Assembly (NCBI GenBank): GCA_902826945.1
Contig: CADEGS010000006.1
Coordinates: 1 to 12,768 of the forward strand
Direction of reading: 5' to 3'
DNA from: an uncultured bacterium
Lineage (GTDB): Bacteria > Planctomycetota > UBA1135 > GCA-002686595
Length of the DNA stretch: 12,768 nucleotides
The notes beneath the pieces are model-generated. The model did not search any database. It saw only the letters and a program-made list of their open reading frames with translations, and was not told the origin of the DNA. Below are positions 1 through 8,109 of this stretch, in pieces. The position numbers and the translations under genes were made by a program. How positions within the stretch are numbered: the first letter of the stretch is position 1; every line of letters begins with the position of its first letter.

Positions 1-10
1 CGCGCGCCGG

Positions 11-2980
11 CTATCTCGGCGGCTCGTAGTCGGCGCGGTCCTTGATGCGGTCGCGGTTCAGCGCGTAGACGAGCGACAGGCGGTGGTCCTCGTGCAGCCG
101 CCCGTAGAGCGCGGCGGCCTCGACCTTCTCGCCCGCCTTCCAGAGCTCGTCCGCGCGGCGCAAGAGCTCGGCCGGGTCGTCCGCGCCGCCGCCGCCGCCG
201 CCGAGGCGCTTCTGGATCTCGCTCTGCGCCGCCTGCGCCGCGAGCTGCGAGAGCAGCCCGGACACCTCGAGCTTGGGCCGCGTCAGCGTGCCCGTCACGG
301 GCAGCTCGAGCGTCTGCCCGCGCAAGCCGGCGAGGAAGGCGTGCTTGTCCACCAGGCGCTCGGTGATCGGCACGCGCCACGCCATCTGCAGCGTGCGATC
401 GAGCCCGATCGAGCCCTCGAACGTCGTGCCGACGCCGTCGATCGTCCAGCGCCAGGGCTCGGAGTAGGACACGCGCCCCTTCTCGATCACGAAGCGCAGC
501 GGCTGCAGGTCGAGCGAGCGGCCGGCGTCGAGGCCGAGCTGGCCGAGCAGGTCCGAGAGCAAGGACGAGCCGCGCAGGCCGGCGCGCGAGAGGCCGAAGC
601 GGCCCTCGCCGTCGAGGCCGCGCGCGAGCTCCTGCATGCCGCCCCGGGCGAGCGCGGAGAGCGTCAGCGGCGCCTCGTGGCGCAGCGTGAGCTCGGTCTC
701 GATCAGGCCCGAGAGCGCGTTCCCCTGCACCGCCTCGAGCGAGGCGAAGGCCGGGTGCAGGTGGCCGAGCAGGGGCGCCAGGCGCGAGTTCGCCTCGACG
801 TCCTTGGCGCTCACGCGCAGGTGCGGCGGCTCGCTCGCGCCCGCGGCGAGGCCCAGACCGCCCTCGAGCTCGAGGCTGCCGCCGTTCGCGCGCAGCGCGC
901 TCGCGAGGATCGAGCGACCGCCCTCTGCTTGCAGGCCGATCCGTCCCTCGAGCGTCAGGCCGTCGAGCTCGAGCCGCCCGACCTCGACCTCGGCGCCGGC
1001 GGTCGTGCGCGCGAAGAGCGCCTCGGGCGCGAAGCCCGCGGCCGGGCCGTCGATGCGGACGTCCAGGCGCTGCGGCGCGGCGCCGGAGAGCTTGCCCGGG
1101 AGCCACGGCCCGGCGACCTCGGCCAGCCGGTCGGGCACGTACGTGAACGCGCCGCGCACGTCCTCGAAGGTCACGTCGCCCGTCGCGTCCGGCGCGAGCG
1201 CCAGCCCGCCCTCGAGCGAGCCCGTCAGCGCGCGCGAGGCGACCTCGACCGTGCCGGAGCCGCGGCGCGCCTCGGGCGCCAGCGCGAGGTCGAGGCCGAG
1301 CGCCAGGCGCGGGTCCTCGAGGCGCAGCACGTCGCCCGCGACCGGCCACTCGAGCGCGAGCGACTCGAGCGCGGCCTCGCCCTGCGCGCGCAGCTCCGAC
1401 GGCGTGCCGCTGGCCTCCAGGCGCGCGGTCAGGCGGCCGGCGACGCGCCCGGAGGTCTCGGGCAGGAGGCGCGCGAGGTCCTCGCGCAGAAGGCCGAGGT
1501 CGGCGCGGGCGTTCCAGAGCGAGCGCTCGACGCGCGCGGCGGCGGGATCGGCGCCGACGCCGGTCGCGCTCGCGCTGCCCTCGAGCTCGAAGGCGTGGGC
1601 GCCCGCGCGCAGGGCGCGCAGCTCCAGGCGCTGGCTCGCCCGCTCGAACGCGGCGTCGAGGTGCACGCGCGCGCCGGCCAGCGCCTCGAGCGGCAGCGCG
1701 GTGCCGGCCTCGTCGCGCGCGGCCAGGCGCTCGGCCGAGACGTCGGCCTGGACCTCGAGCATGCGCGGGCTCGTGTCGGGGGCGAGCTCCGCGCGCAGCG
1801 CGACCTCGGCCGCGAGGGCGCCCTCGAGCGCCGGCATGCCCTCGAGCGCGGGCACGGCGCCGGAGAGCTCCTGCAGCGCCTCGAGCGCCGCGCGCGCGGT
1901 CAGCCGGCCGTCGAGCGCGCGCCCGCCGTCCGCGGCGCCCGTGAGCGTGCCCTCCCAGCGCGCGTCGAGCGCGGGGCCGAGCGCGAGCGCGAGCACCTGG
2001 CGGCCGGCGCCGCTCGCCTCGGCGCTGGCCTCGCCGCGCAGCGTCGCGTCGGGCACGCGCACGCTGGCCGCGCCGGGGGGCTGCACGCGCGCGCCGGCGA
2101 GCGTCAGCTCGAGCGTTCCCGAGAGCGCGAGGTCCTGCGCCAGCGCGAGCGCGACCGTCCCGTCGAGCCGCCCCTCGACGCGCTCGAGCGGCGCGGCGAG
2201 CGAGAGCGCCGGCGCCAGCGCGGCGCCGTCGAGGCCGTCGAGGACGAGCTCCAGCGAGCCGCTCGCGCCGCGCGCCCCGCGCGCGCCGCGATCGGCCAGC
2301 GCGAACGCGCCCGAGGCGCGCAGCGCTCCGCCCTCCTCGCGACCGGCCCCGCGCACGCGCGCCCGCAGCTCGAAGGGCGCCGGCTCCTCCCAGCGCCGCA
2401 GGTCGAGCGAGAGGTCGAGCGCGACCGCCGTCTCGCCCTCTGCGCCGTGCGCGACCAGCGCGGCGTCCCGCACGGAGACGCGCGCGCGCACGTCCGGCAG
2501 CGAGCCCGGGCGGTCCGGCGGCGGCGGCGCGCCTCCCGGACCGCCTCCCGCCGGAGGCGCCTCGCCCGGCGGCGGCGGCGGGACGACGTTCCACGAGCCG
2601 TCGGCGCGCTTCCACACGTGCAGCTCGCAGCCCTCGAGGTCGAGCTCGACCTCGTAGCGCCCGCGCAGCGCGGCGAGCGGAGCGACGCGCGCGTCGAGGC
2701 GCGCGGCGCGCGCGATCGGGCGGCCGTCGCGGGTCTCGAGCGTCAGGCCCGCGAGGTGCAGGCGGCCGCTCCAGCCGAACGAGAGCTCGTCGAGCGCCGC
2801 GCGCGCGTCGAGGCTCGTCTCGAGCGCCGCCAGCACCTTGCCCTTCACGAGCGGCCGCGCGAGGAGCGGCGCGAGCGCGACGAGCAGGAGCAAGAGCGCC
2901 AGCAGGACGAGCAGCACGCGCCGGGCGCGGCCCGCCCGCGCGCGGGCGGCGCGGAGACCGGCCGGCGCGTCGCCGCTCAC
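11..2980 (-). CDS. AsmA-like membrane-anchored envelope protein
   Basis: A 989-residue protein resembling the AsmA/TamB/YhdP-type group, large proteins anchored in the inner membrane whose beta-rich body spans the periplasm; relatives move phospholipids to the outer membrane. Seen here: one N-terminal membrane helix (about 22-42); an AsmA-like start (LARPLVKGKVLAALETSLD, then LSFGWSGRLHLAGLTLETRDG); a proline/glycine-rich linker (about 134-157); then many repeats of amphipathic strands with alternating hydrophobic and Ala/Arg/Glu residues. The AsmA-like C-terminal part (about 690-900) includes GMQELARGLDGEGRFGLSRA and WTIDGVGTTFEGSIGLDRT. A Gly6 linker (927-932) leads to a 57-residue helical tail that looks like a tetratricopeptide-type hairpin (AELLRRADELWKAGEKVEAA). 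The GTG start at 2980 overlaps the M14 stop and has GGAGG seven bases upstream. Low-complexity composition makes family assignment approximate. Ends with TAG at 11-13. Confidence 0.8.
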   Translation of the reverse strand: MSGDAPAGLRAARARAGRARRVLLVLLALLLLLVALAPLLARPLVKGKVLAALETSLDARAALDELSFGWSGRLHLAGLTLETRDGRPIARAARLDARVAPLAALRGRYEVELDLEGCELHVWKRADGSWNVVPPPPPGEAPPAGGGPGGAPPPPDRPGSLPDVRARVSVRDAALVAHGAEGETAVALDLSLDLRRWEEPAPFELRARVRGAGREEGGALRASGAFALADRGARGARGASGSLELVLDGLDGAALAPALSLAAPLERVEGRLDGTVALALAQDLALSGTLELTLAGARVQPPGAASVRVPDATLRGEASAEASGAGRQVLALALGPALDARWEGTLTGAADGGRALDGRLTARAALEALQELSGAVPALEGMPALEGALAAEVALRAELAPDTSPRMLEVQADVSAERLAARDEAGTALPLEALAGARVHLDAAFERASQRLELRALRAGAHAFELEGSASATGVGADPAAARVERSLWNARADLGLLREDLARLLPETSGRVAGRLTARLEASGTPSELRAQGEAALESLALEWPVAGDVLRLEDPRLALGLDLALAPEARRGSGTVEVASRALTGSLEGGLALAPDATGDVTFEDVRGAFTYVPDRLAEVAGPWLPGKLSGAAPQRLDVRIDGPAAGFAPEALFARTTAGAEVEVGRLELDGLTLEGRIGLQAEGGRSILASALRANGGSLELEGGLGLAAGASEPPHLRVSAKDVEANSRLAPLLGHLHPAFASLEAVQGNALSGLIETELTLRHEAPLTLSALARGGMQELARGLDGEGRFGLSRAGLRGSSLLSDLLGQLGLDAGRSLDLQPLRFVIEKGRVSYSEPWRWTIDGVGTTFEGSIGLDRTLQMAWRVPITERLVDKHAFLAGLRGQTLELPVTGTLTRPKLEVSGLLSQLAAQAAQSEIQKRLGGGGGGADDPAELLRRADELWKAGEKVEAAALYGRLHEDHRLSLVYALNRDRIKDRADYEPPR
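185..202. repeat. (GCC)6 trinucleotide repeat encoding a Gly6 linker
   Basis: Six perfect GCC units on the plus strand read as six GGC glycine codons on the coding strand, at residues 927-932 of the AsmA-like protein, between its body and its helical tail. Such a run is prone to slippage in units of three, so linker length may vary between strains without breaking the frame. Confidence 0.9.
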
Positions 2981-4491
2981 TCGAGCGCCTCCAGCACGCG
3001 CAGCACCGGCAGGTCGTCGCCGACGACGGGCGGCGGCAGCACGCCGTTCACCCACAGGCCGTCGTCGCTGCGCGCCTCGCACAGGTAGGTCGCGAGCGCG
3101 CCCAGCGGCTGGTCCGTGCGCAGGTAGCAGGTGCCGGGCGGCAGGCGCAGGCCGCAGGGCTCGAGCTGCGCCTCGAGCACGAGCTCGCCCTCCTCGGAGC
3201 TCTCGAGGATCGCGCGCGCGACGCCGTGGGAGACGCCCGTGACGCGCGCGACCTCGCCCTGCACGCGGCGCTCGGCGCCGAGCCACGAGACCTCGAGGCC
3301 GTGGCCGCGGAAGAAGGGCGCCAGGTCGTCGGGCACGGCGTAGGCCCACGGGCGCGCGACGACCTCGCGGCCGACGAAGCGCGCCAGGTGCGGCAGCGTG
3401 ACGGTGACCGGCTCGCCCGCGAGCGTGCGCGGCGCGCGCGTCGGGATGGCGACCGGCTCGGCCATGGCCTCGAGGCCGTAGCGCACGGCGATGCGCTCGC
3501 GCGGCACGGCGCTGGCCTCGACGACGCTCAGGAGCTCGGAGGGCCGCTCGGCCGCGAAGCGCAGCAGCTCGACCAGGAACGCGTACGTCGTGCGCACGCG
3601 CTCCTCGAACGGCAGGTACGAGTAGGTCTCGAGCAGGACGTCGAGCCGGCCCCCCAGGCCGCGATAGTTGCTGCCGAAGCGCGGGTGGTGCGTGTAGGTG
3701 ATCCAGCCCTCGCCCTCGCGCCTCTCGTCGACGAGGAAGTTGCCGTACCAGCCGGTGGCGCGGCCCCAGCGCGCCTGCACGGCGTCGCGCACGGCGGGCA
3801 GCATGCGCTCGCGCATGAAGCGGATCGGCTCGGGCCGGCCGCTCTCGATCGTGTGCGGCACGTCGAAGGTCAGGTCGAAGCGGTGGACGGAGCCGTTCGT
3901 CGCGTGGCAGTCGGCCGTCAGGTGCGGGCGCCAGGGCTGGCAGACGCGCGCCTGCAGGAGCTGCATCTCCGGCGCGGCCTGGCGCACGTAGTCGCGGTTC
4001 AGGTTGATGCCCGAAGCGGTCGTGCGCGTGCCGACGCCGGCGACCGGGCCCTGCTGCCCCTGGAGGCGGGCGACGTCGAGCTTGCGGTTCTCGGGCGAGA
4101 TGCGGTCGTTGCCGTCGGGGTTGAAGAGCGGCACGACGAGCAGCGTCACGTGCTCGAGCAGGCCGGCGAGCTCGCCGTCGGGCGGCGCGTCGAGCAGGTC
4201 GCGCACGAGCATCAGGCTCGCCTCCTTGCCCTCGACCTCGCCGGCGTGGATGCCGTTCAGGACCAGCAGCACCGGCAGGCCGGCGGCGCGCGCCGCGACG
4301 GGCGAGCGCAGCCCGCGCGCCGAGAGCACGAGCAGCGGCAGGTCGCGCCCCTCGGGGCTGGCGCCGAAGCTGGTGCGGAACAGGCGCGCGTCCTTGCGCG
4401 CCTCGAGCTCGGCCACGAAGCGCAGCACGTCGGCGTGGCGCGAGGTCTCGGCCCAGCGGCTGGCCTCGGCGCGGGTCGTGGGGGAGCTCAT
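2977..4491 (-). CDS. M14-family zinc carboxypeptidase-like protein
   Basis: Predicted metallopeptidase of the M14 (carboxypeptidase A/succinylglutamate desuccinylase) superfamily; substrate unknown. In the 504-residue product the zinc motif is H82-AG-E85 (NGIHAGEVEGKE), with the third zinc ligand His196 in TADCHATNG. Asn165-Arg166 (INLNRDY) matches the carboxylate-binding pair, and Glu288 in LLETYSYLP is the likely catalytic glutamate. FNPDGNDR (123-130) is a further family landmark. The last 150 or so residues form a C-terminal domain ending near QPLGALATYLCEARSDDGLW, seen in large bacterial M14 proteins. Relatives of this kind are often secreted, but no signal peptide is visible from ATG 4491, nor from a second in-frame ATG at 4506. 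Neither start has a well-spaced ribosome site, so the start is uncertain by five codons or more. The stop overlaps the AsmA-like gene as GTGA. Catalytic competence looks intact. Confidence 0.88.
   Translation of the reverse strand: MSSPTTRAEASRWAETSRHADVLRFVAELEARKDARLFRTSFGASPEGRDLPLLVLSARGLRSPVAARAAGLPVLLVLNGIHAGEVEGKEASLMLVRDLLDAPPDGELAGLLEHVTLLVVPLFNPDGNDRISPENRKLDVARLQGQQGPVAGVGTRTTASGINLNRDYVRQAAPEMQLLQARVCQPWRPHLTADCHATNGSVHRFDLTFDVPHTIESGRPEPIRFMRERMLPAVRDAVQARWGRATGWYGNFLVDERREGEGWITYTHHPRFGSNYRGLGGRLDVLLETYSYLPFEERVRTTYAFLVELLRFAAERPSELLSVVEASAVPRERIAVRYGLEAMAEPVAIPTRAPRTLAGEPVTVTLPHLARFVGREVVARPWAYAVPDDLAPFFRGHGLEVSWLGAERRVQGEVARVTGVSHGVARAILESSEEGELVLEAQLEPCGLRLPPGTCYLRTDQPLGALATYLCEARSDDGLWVNGVLPPPVVGDDLPVLRVLEALE
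2988..2992 (-). promoter_or_regulatory. Ribosome binding site for the AsmA-like gene
   Basis: GGAGG inside the end of the M14 gene, seven bases before the GTG at 2980. It decides this start over the much longer in-frame upstream extension, which would run deep into the M14 gene. Confidence 0.75.
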
Positions 4492-4519
4492 CGCCTCGCG
4501 CTGCATCCTAGTGTCCCGA

Positions 4520-4550
4520 GCCGGCGCTGTGCGAGCGCGCGCCCGCCGGC
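4520..4550 (-). other. GC-rich inverted repeat in the gap after the oxidase block
   Basis: The 65-base gap between the subunit IV stop and the M14 start (4492-4556) is the largest in the window. It holds a seven-base-pair inverted repeat, GCCGGCG pairing with CGCCGGC, around a 17-base loop. No run of T follows on the transcribed strand, so a standard intrinsic terminator is not supported. It could attenuate or stabilise the transcript, or arise by chance in such GC-rich DNA. No convincing promoter is visible in the gap either; a TAGGAT at 4504-4509 lacks a matching -35 element. Confidence 0.25.
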
Positions 4551-4556
4551 CGCGCG

Positions 4557-4865
4557 TCAGGGCAGCCAGCCCTCGACGTGGAAGCGCGTGCGGTAGTCGC
4601 TCAAGGTCAGCACGAACAGGATCAGGAGCCACACGAAGCCGGTGGCGGCCATCAGCTTCACCAGCCGGCTCGAGGCCTTCACGTGCATGAAGTACAGCAC
4701 GACGATCAGCACCTTGACGCTGGCGATGGCGAGCGCGACGGCGGTGTTGAGCGCGCCCAGGTCGCGGTACGCGATCCAGGTCGTGAGGCCGGTCAGCCCC
4801 AGCAGGCCGCCGAACACGGCCAGGTAGGTCCTGACGGGCTGGACGTGGTGGCCGGGCTCGCTCAT
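4557..4865 (-). CDS. coxD: Cytochrome c oxidase subunit IV (prokaryotic caa3 type, COX4_pro-like)
   Basis: Small accessory subunit of bacterial caa3 oxidases, packed beside subunits I and III; its exact role is not settled in the family. The 102-residue product has three hydrophobic helices (about 12-33, 39-60 and 69-89) and the typical central stretch LNTAVALAIASVKVLIVVLYFMH, whose Lys and FMH features recur across this family. The ATG at 4865 overlaps the coxC stop as ATGA. Unlike most junctions here it lacks a clear GGAGG, so its translation may depend on coupling from coxC. It ends the oxidase block; a 65-base gap follows before the next gene. The symbol follows usual cox naming and could equally be ctaF. 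Confidence 0.93.
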   Translation of the reverse strand: MSEPGHHVQPVRTYLAVFGGLLGLTGLTTWIAYRDLGALNTAVALAIASVKVLIVVLYFMHVKASSRLVKLMAATGFVWLLILFVLTLSDYRTRFHVEGWLP

Positions 4866-5518
4866 CCGTGGATCGTGTGCCGGTCGATCAGGTAGAGCAG
4901 GGGGAACAGGAAGATCCACACCAGGTCGACGAAGTGCCAGTAGAGGCCCAGCACCTCGACGCCGACGTGGTTCTCGGGCGAGTAGCGCCCGCGCAGCGCG
5001 CGCAGGGCGACCACGGCCATGAGCCCCAGGCCCACGAGCATGTGCAGCGCGTGCATGCCGGTCATCGAGAAGTAGAGGCCGAAGAAGGTGCGCAGGCCGG
5101 TCGGCTCGCTCTCCGGCATCCAGCGCACGCCGGGGATCAGGCCGTCCTGGAACTTGTGGTGGTACTCGATGGCCTTGACGCCGAGGAAGGCCACGCCGAG
5201 CAGCATCGTCGCGCCGATCCAGCGGGCGACCGCGCGCCGGCGACCGAGCTGCGCCTCGCGCACCGCCAGCGCCATGGTCAGGCTGCTGCAGATCAGGACA
5301 GCGGTGTTCAGCGTGCCCCAGAAGACGTCCAGGTGGTGGCTGCCCTCGCGGAAGGCCTCGGGCAGGCGGTCGCGGAAGACGAGGTAGGCGGCGAACAGCC
5401 CGCCGAAGAACATGACCTCCTGGGCCAGGAAGGCCCACATCCCGATCGAGCCCGCCTCGCGCTGCTGCTCGAGGGTCTCGAAGTGGTGGGCCAGCGGCTC
5501 GGCGTGCGCCTCAGGCAT
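4862..5518 (-). CDS. coxC: Cytochrome c oxidase subunit III (short, five-helix form)
   Basis: Membrane subunit that stabilises subunit I and supports proton uptake during sustained turnover; it holds no redox cofactor. The 218-residue product is the short bacterial form with about five helices (near 26-47, 67-87, 101-118, 142-171 and 190-211), lacking the first two helices of the seven-helix mitochondrial type. Family signatures are [18 protein letters not shown] (with Glu34), [29 protein letters not shown] and [18 protein letters not shown]. The ATG at 5518 overlaps the end of coxA by eight bases and has AGGAGG nine bases upstream (5528-5533). The stop forms an ATGA overlap with the subunit IV gene. 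Identification is firm. Confidence 0.97.
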   Translation of the reverse strand: MPEAHAEPLAHHFETLEQQREAGSIGMWAFLAQEVMFFGGLFAAYLVFRDRLPEAFREGSHHLDVFWGTLNTAVLICSSLTMALAVREAQLGRRRAVARWIGATMLLGVAFLGVKAIEYHHKFQDGLIPGVRWMPESEPTGLRTFFGLYFSMTGMHALHMLVGLGLMAVVALRALRGRYSPENHVGVEVLGLYWHFVDLVWIFLFPLLYLIDRHTIHG

Positions 5519-7160
5519 GCGCCACCGCCTCCTGCTCCGCCTCGAGCCCGGCAGCCCGGTCGATCAGGTCGTACGCGTAGGGGTCGCGCGTCACGACCGG
5601 GACCTGGTCGAAGTTGTGCGGCGAGGGCGGCGTGTCGGCGACCTCCCACTCGAGCCCGCTCGCGCGCCACGGGTTGCCGTACACCTTGCGGCCGAAACGC
5701 AGCGACCAGACCAGGTAGCCCATCGGGATCAGGTAGCCCAGCCCCAGGATCGACGCGCCCGCGGTGGACAGCACGTTCAGGACCTGGAACTCCTCCGGGT
5801 AGACGTGGTAGCGCCGCGGCATCCCGAGGTAGCCCAGCACGAACTGCGGCAGGAAGGTCAGGTTGAAGCCGACGAAGACGATCACGGCGGCGACCTTGGC
5901 GACGCCCTCGGGATACATGCGCCCGAACATCTTGGGCCAGTAGAAGTGCAGCCCACCGAGGTAGGCCATGACCATCCCGCCCACCATCACGTAGTGGAAG
6001 TGGGCCACGACGAAGTAGGTGTCGTGCACGTGCACGTCGAGCCCCAGGGTGCCGAGGAAGATCCCGGTCAGGCCGCCGAGGGTGAAGAGCCCGATGAAGC
6101 CCAGCGCGTAGAGCATGGGCGTCGCGAACGAGATCGAGCCCTTGTAGAGCGTCGCCGTCCAGTTGAAGACCTTCACCGCCGAGGGGATGGCGACGAGCAT
6201 CGTCAGCAGCGAGAACACGTAGCTCGCGTACTGCGACTGCCCGCTGACGAACATGTGGTGGCCCCAGACCAGGAAGCCCAGCACCGCGATCGCCAGGCTC
6301 GAGAAGGCCACGAAGCGGTAGCCGAACACGCGCTTGCGCGAGAAGCACGCGATGATCTCGCTGATCACCCCCATGCCCGGCAGGATCATGATGTAGACCG
6401 CCGGGTGCGAGTAGAACCAGAACAGGTGCTGGAACAGGATCGGGTCGCCGCCCAGCGCCGGGTCGAAGATGCCGACGTGGAACAGGCGCTCGAGCGCCAC
6501 CAGCACGATCGTGATCGCCACCACGGGCGTGCCCAGGACCATGATCAGGCTGGTCGCGTAGTGCGACCACACGAAGAGCGGCAGCCGGAACCAGGTCAGG
6601 CCCGGCGCGCGCATCTTGTGGATCGTGGCGATGAAGTTGACGCCGGTCAGGATCGACGAGAAGCCCGTGATGAAGACGCCCAGGGCCGCCGCGATCACGT
6701 GGCTGTTGGCGTAGGTGCTGCTGTAGGGCGTGTAGAAGGTCCAGCCGGTGTCCACGCCGCCGGACACGATGGCGAACATCGTGAACAGCCCGCCCAGCAT
6801 GTAGACGTACCAGGAGAGCAGGTTGAGCTTCGGGAAGGCCAGGTCCCGCGCGCCGATCATCAGCGGCAGCAGGAAGTTCCCGAGCACGGCCGGGATGGAC
6901 GGGATGAGGAAGAAGAACACCATCATCAGCCCGTGCATCGTGAAGAGCTTGTTGTAGGTCTCCGACTCGAACAGGTCGCCCTGGGGCGTCAGGAGCTCGA
7001 GACGGATCAGGACCGCGAACAGCCCGCCCACGAAGAAGAAGGCGTTCAGGCCCAAGAGGTACAGGAGCCCGATGCGCTTGTGGTCCAGCGTCAGCAGCCA
7101 CGAGCGCAGGCCGTAGCCGCTGGACAGGTAGTTCGGGTGCTCCTCGGCGTGCGGCTGCAT
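5511..7160 (-). CDS. coxA: Cytochrome c oxidase subunit I, caa3 type, A2 subfamily
   Basis: Catalytic subunit that reduces oxygen to water at heme a3-CuB and pumps protons. The 549-residue product has about 12 helices and all metal ligands: His76 (TMHGLMM) and His389 for heme a; His387 for heme a3 (AHFHY); and His252, His301 and His302 for CuB. Tyr256 sits where the His-Tyr crosslink forms. The K-channel lysine is Lys330 (SAVKVFNW). D-channel entry residues Asp106 and Asn113 are present (RDLAFPKLN). Helix VI reads YSHPAVY (250-256) in place of GHPEVY: the usual D-channel Glu is Ala, and the Tyr-Ser pair marks the A2 class, as in Rhodothermus/Thermus caa3 enzymes. The ATG at 7160 has GGGCGAG upstream, inside the end of coxB. 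The last eight bases overlap coxC. Subunits I and III are separate genes. Confidence 0.98.
   Translation of the reverse strand: MQPHAEEHPNYLSSGYGLRSWLLTLDHKRIGLLYLLGLNAFFFVGGLFAVLIRLELLTPQGDLFESETYNKLFTMHGLMMVFFFLIPSIPAVLGNFLLPLMIGARDLAFPKLNLLSWYVYMLGGLFTMFAIVSGGVDTGWTFYTPYSSTYANSHVIAAALGVFITGFSSILTGVNFIATIHKMRAPGLTWFRLPLFVWSHYATSLIMVLGTPVVAITIVLVALERLFHVGIFDPALGGDPILFQHLFWFYSHPAVYIMILPGMGVISEIIACFSRKRVFGYRFVAFSSLAIAVLGFLVWGHHMFVSGQSQYASYVFSLLTMLVAIPSAVKVFNWTATLYKGSISFATPMLYALGFIGLFTLGGLTGIFLGTLGLDVHVHDTYFVVAHFHYVMVGGMVMAYLGGLHFYWPKMFGRMYPEGVAKVAAVIVFVGFNLTFLPQFVLGYLGMPRRYHVYPEEFQVLNVLSTAGASILGLGYLIPMGYLVWSLRFGRKVYGNPWRASGLEWEVADTPPSPHNFDQVPVVTRDPYAYDLIDRAAGLEAEQEAVAHA
5528..5533 (-). promoter_or_regulatory. 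Ribosome binding site for coxC
   Basis: AGGAGG inside the last codons of coxA, nine bases before the ATG at 5518. It supports a start that overlaps coxA by eight bases. Confidence 0.75.
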
Positions 7161-7164
7161 GGCG

Positions 7165-8103
7165 TTACTCGCCCTCCGCCGGGGCGAGCGATGCGACGTA
7201 GGCGATCAGCGACAGGATCTGCTCCTCGCTGACCTGTCCCTGGTAGGTGGGCATCAGCGGCTGGAAGCCGGCGACGACGCGCTTGCGCGGCTCGAGGATC
7301 GACTCGCGCACGTAGGCCTCGTCCACCAGCACGCGCTCGCCGTCGGCGGTGGTCGTCTCGGTCCCGTAGACGCCCGCCAGGTCCGGCCCGCGCTGCCCCG
7401 AGCCCGCGGCGTGGCAGGTGTCGCAGCGCAGGTTCTCGAAGAGCAGCTTGCCCGCCGCGACCGGGTCCTGGTCGCGCGGCTGGCCGCTCAGCCACCGCTC
7501 GTAGTCCACCGGGTCCATGACGGTCACGGTGCCGATCATCTCGGAGTGCTTCGTGCCGCAGTACTCGGCGCAGAAGAGGTGGTACTCGCCGACCTGCGTC
7601 GGCTCGAACCACATGCGCGTGTACTGGCCCGGCAGCACGTCCTGCTTGACGCGGAAGGCGGGCACGAAGAAGTCGTGGATGACGTCCTCGGAGATCATCG
7701 TCAAGAGGATCGGCTGGCCTACCGGCACGTGCAGCGCGTTGATCTCGCGCTGGCCCGTGGGGTGCTGCACGCGCCACATCCACTGCTTGCCGGTGACGTA
7801 GAAGCGCATGCCCTCGGCGGGCGGCGTGCTCAGCTCGAAGAAGACGCGCGCGCCCCAGGCGAAGAAGCCCAGCGCGATCGCCAGCGGCACCACCGACCAC
7901 AGGAGCTCGAGCGCGAGCGAGCCGTGCACCTGCGTCGCCCGCGGGTTGCGCCGGCGGCGGTAGCGCAGCGACAGGACGACGATCCCGACCGCGATCAGGC
8001 ACGAGAAGAAGACCGTCACGAGGACCAGCGCCAGGTAGAGCGCGTCCACCTCGGGCGCGAGCGTCGAGGCCGAGCGCGGGAAGAGGTGGAAGTCCTCGAA
8101 CAT
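7165..8103 (-). CDS. coxB: Cytochrome c oxidase subunit II, caa3 type (CuA domain fused to cytochrome c)
   Basis: Receives electrons from the donor complex and passes them to subunit I. The 312-residue product has two membrane helices (about 19-46 and 65-87) and then a periplasmic cupredoxin domain with the complete CuA ligand set: His143, Cys178, Glu180, Cys182, His186 and Met189 ([15 protein letters not shown]). The aromatic electron-entry stretch is [10 protein letters not shown] (106-115). After about residue 210 a cytochrome c domain is fused, with C227-DT-C230-H231 and likely distal Met284 in QPLMPTYQG; this fusion defines a caa3 oxidase. The ATG start at 8103 lies six bases after the SCO stop; no well-spaced GGAGG precedes it, although GGGAGG lies about 13 bases upstream. 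Four bases separate its stop from coxA. In this operon the probable electron donor is ACIII through ActA/ActE, which is inference from gene order and family knowledge. Confidence 0.97.
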   Translation of the reverse strand: MFEDFHLFPRSASTLAPEVDALYLALVLVTVFFSCLIAVGIVVLSLRYRRRRNPRATQVHGSLALELLWSVVPLAIALGFFAWGARVFFELSTPPAEGMRFYVTGKQWMWRVQHPTGQREINALHVPVGQPILLTMISEDVIHDFFVPAFRVKQDVLPGQYTRMWFEPTQVGEYHLFCAEYCGTKHSEMIGTVTVMDPVDYERWLSGQPRDQDPVAAGKLLFENLRCDTCHAAGSGQRGPDLAGVYGTETTTADGERVLVDEAYVRESILEPRKRVVAGFQPLMPTYQGQVSEEQILSLIAYVASLAPAEGE

Positions 8104-8109
8104 CGCTCG

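Noticed and set aside
1..3000. Apparent short repeats (ctcgagc, gcgcgcg) across the AsmA-like gene, considered as a repeat array or CRISPR.
   Set aside because: Spacing is irregular and follows Leu-Glu/Ala-Arg codon use in a low-complexity protein; no repeat-spacer pattern is present.
83..3088. A 1001-codon open frame on the plus strand, opposite the AsmA-like gene, plus another long one at 636-2657.
   Set aside because: Both are antisense shadows of a very GC-rich gene with few chances for stop codons. Products are Arg/Ala/Glu or Ser/Arg low-complexity with no domain, while the minus-strand frame has a ribosome site, membrane anchor and family features.
2981..3349. Extending the AsmA-like protein upstream to 3349.
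   Set aside because: The extension lies inside the M14 gene, is Arg-rich, and would bury the membrane helix; GTG 2980 has a ribosome site and a clean overlap.
4504..4540. A possible promoter in the gap before the M14 gene (TAGGAT as a -10 element).
   Set aside because: No -35 match at suitable spacing, and the element would overlap the possible ATG at 4506.
3226..4596. Plus-strand frame of 456 codons opposite the M14 gene.
   Set aside because: The opposite strand encodes an M14 protein with all active-site residues; this frame gives a His/Arg/Ala-rich product without recognisable features.
4557..5438. Reading the subunit IV gene as a 293-residue protein with a long N-terminal extension.
   Set aside because: The extension is an out-of-frame reading of coxC; the family length is about 100 residues and ATG 4865 gives the usual ATGA overlap.
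5308..7232. Long frames of about 600 codons on both strands over coxA.
   Set aside because: coxA in its own frame contains every heme and copper ligand; the alternatives are Arg/Pro/His-rich shadows.
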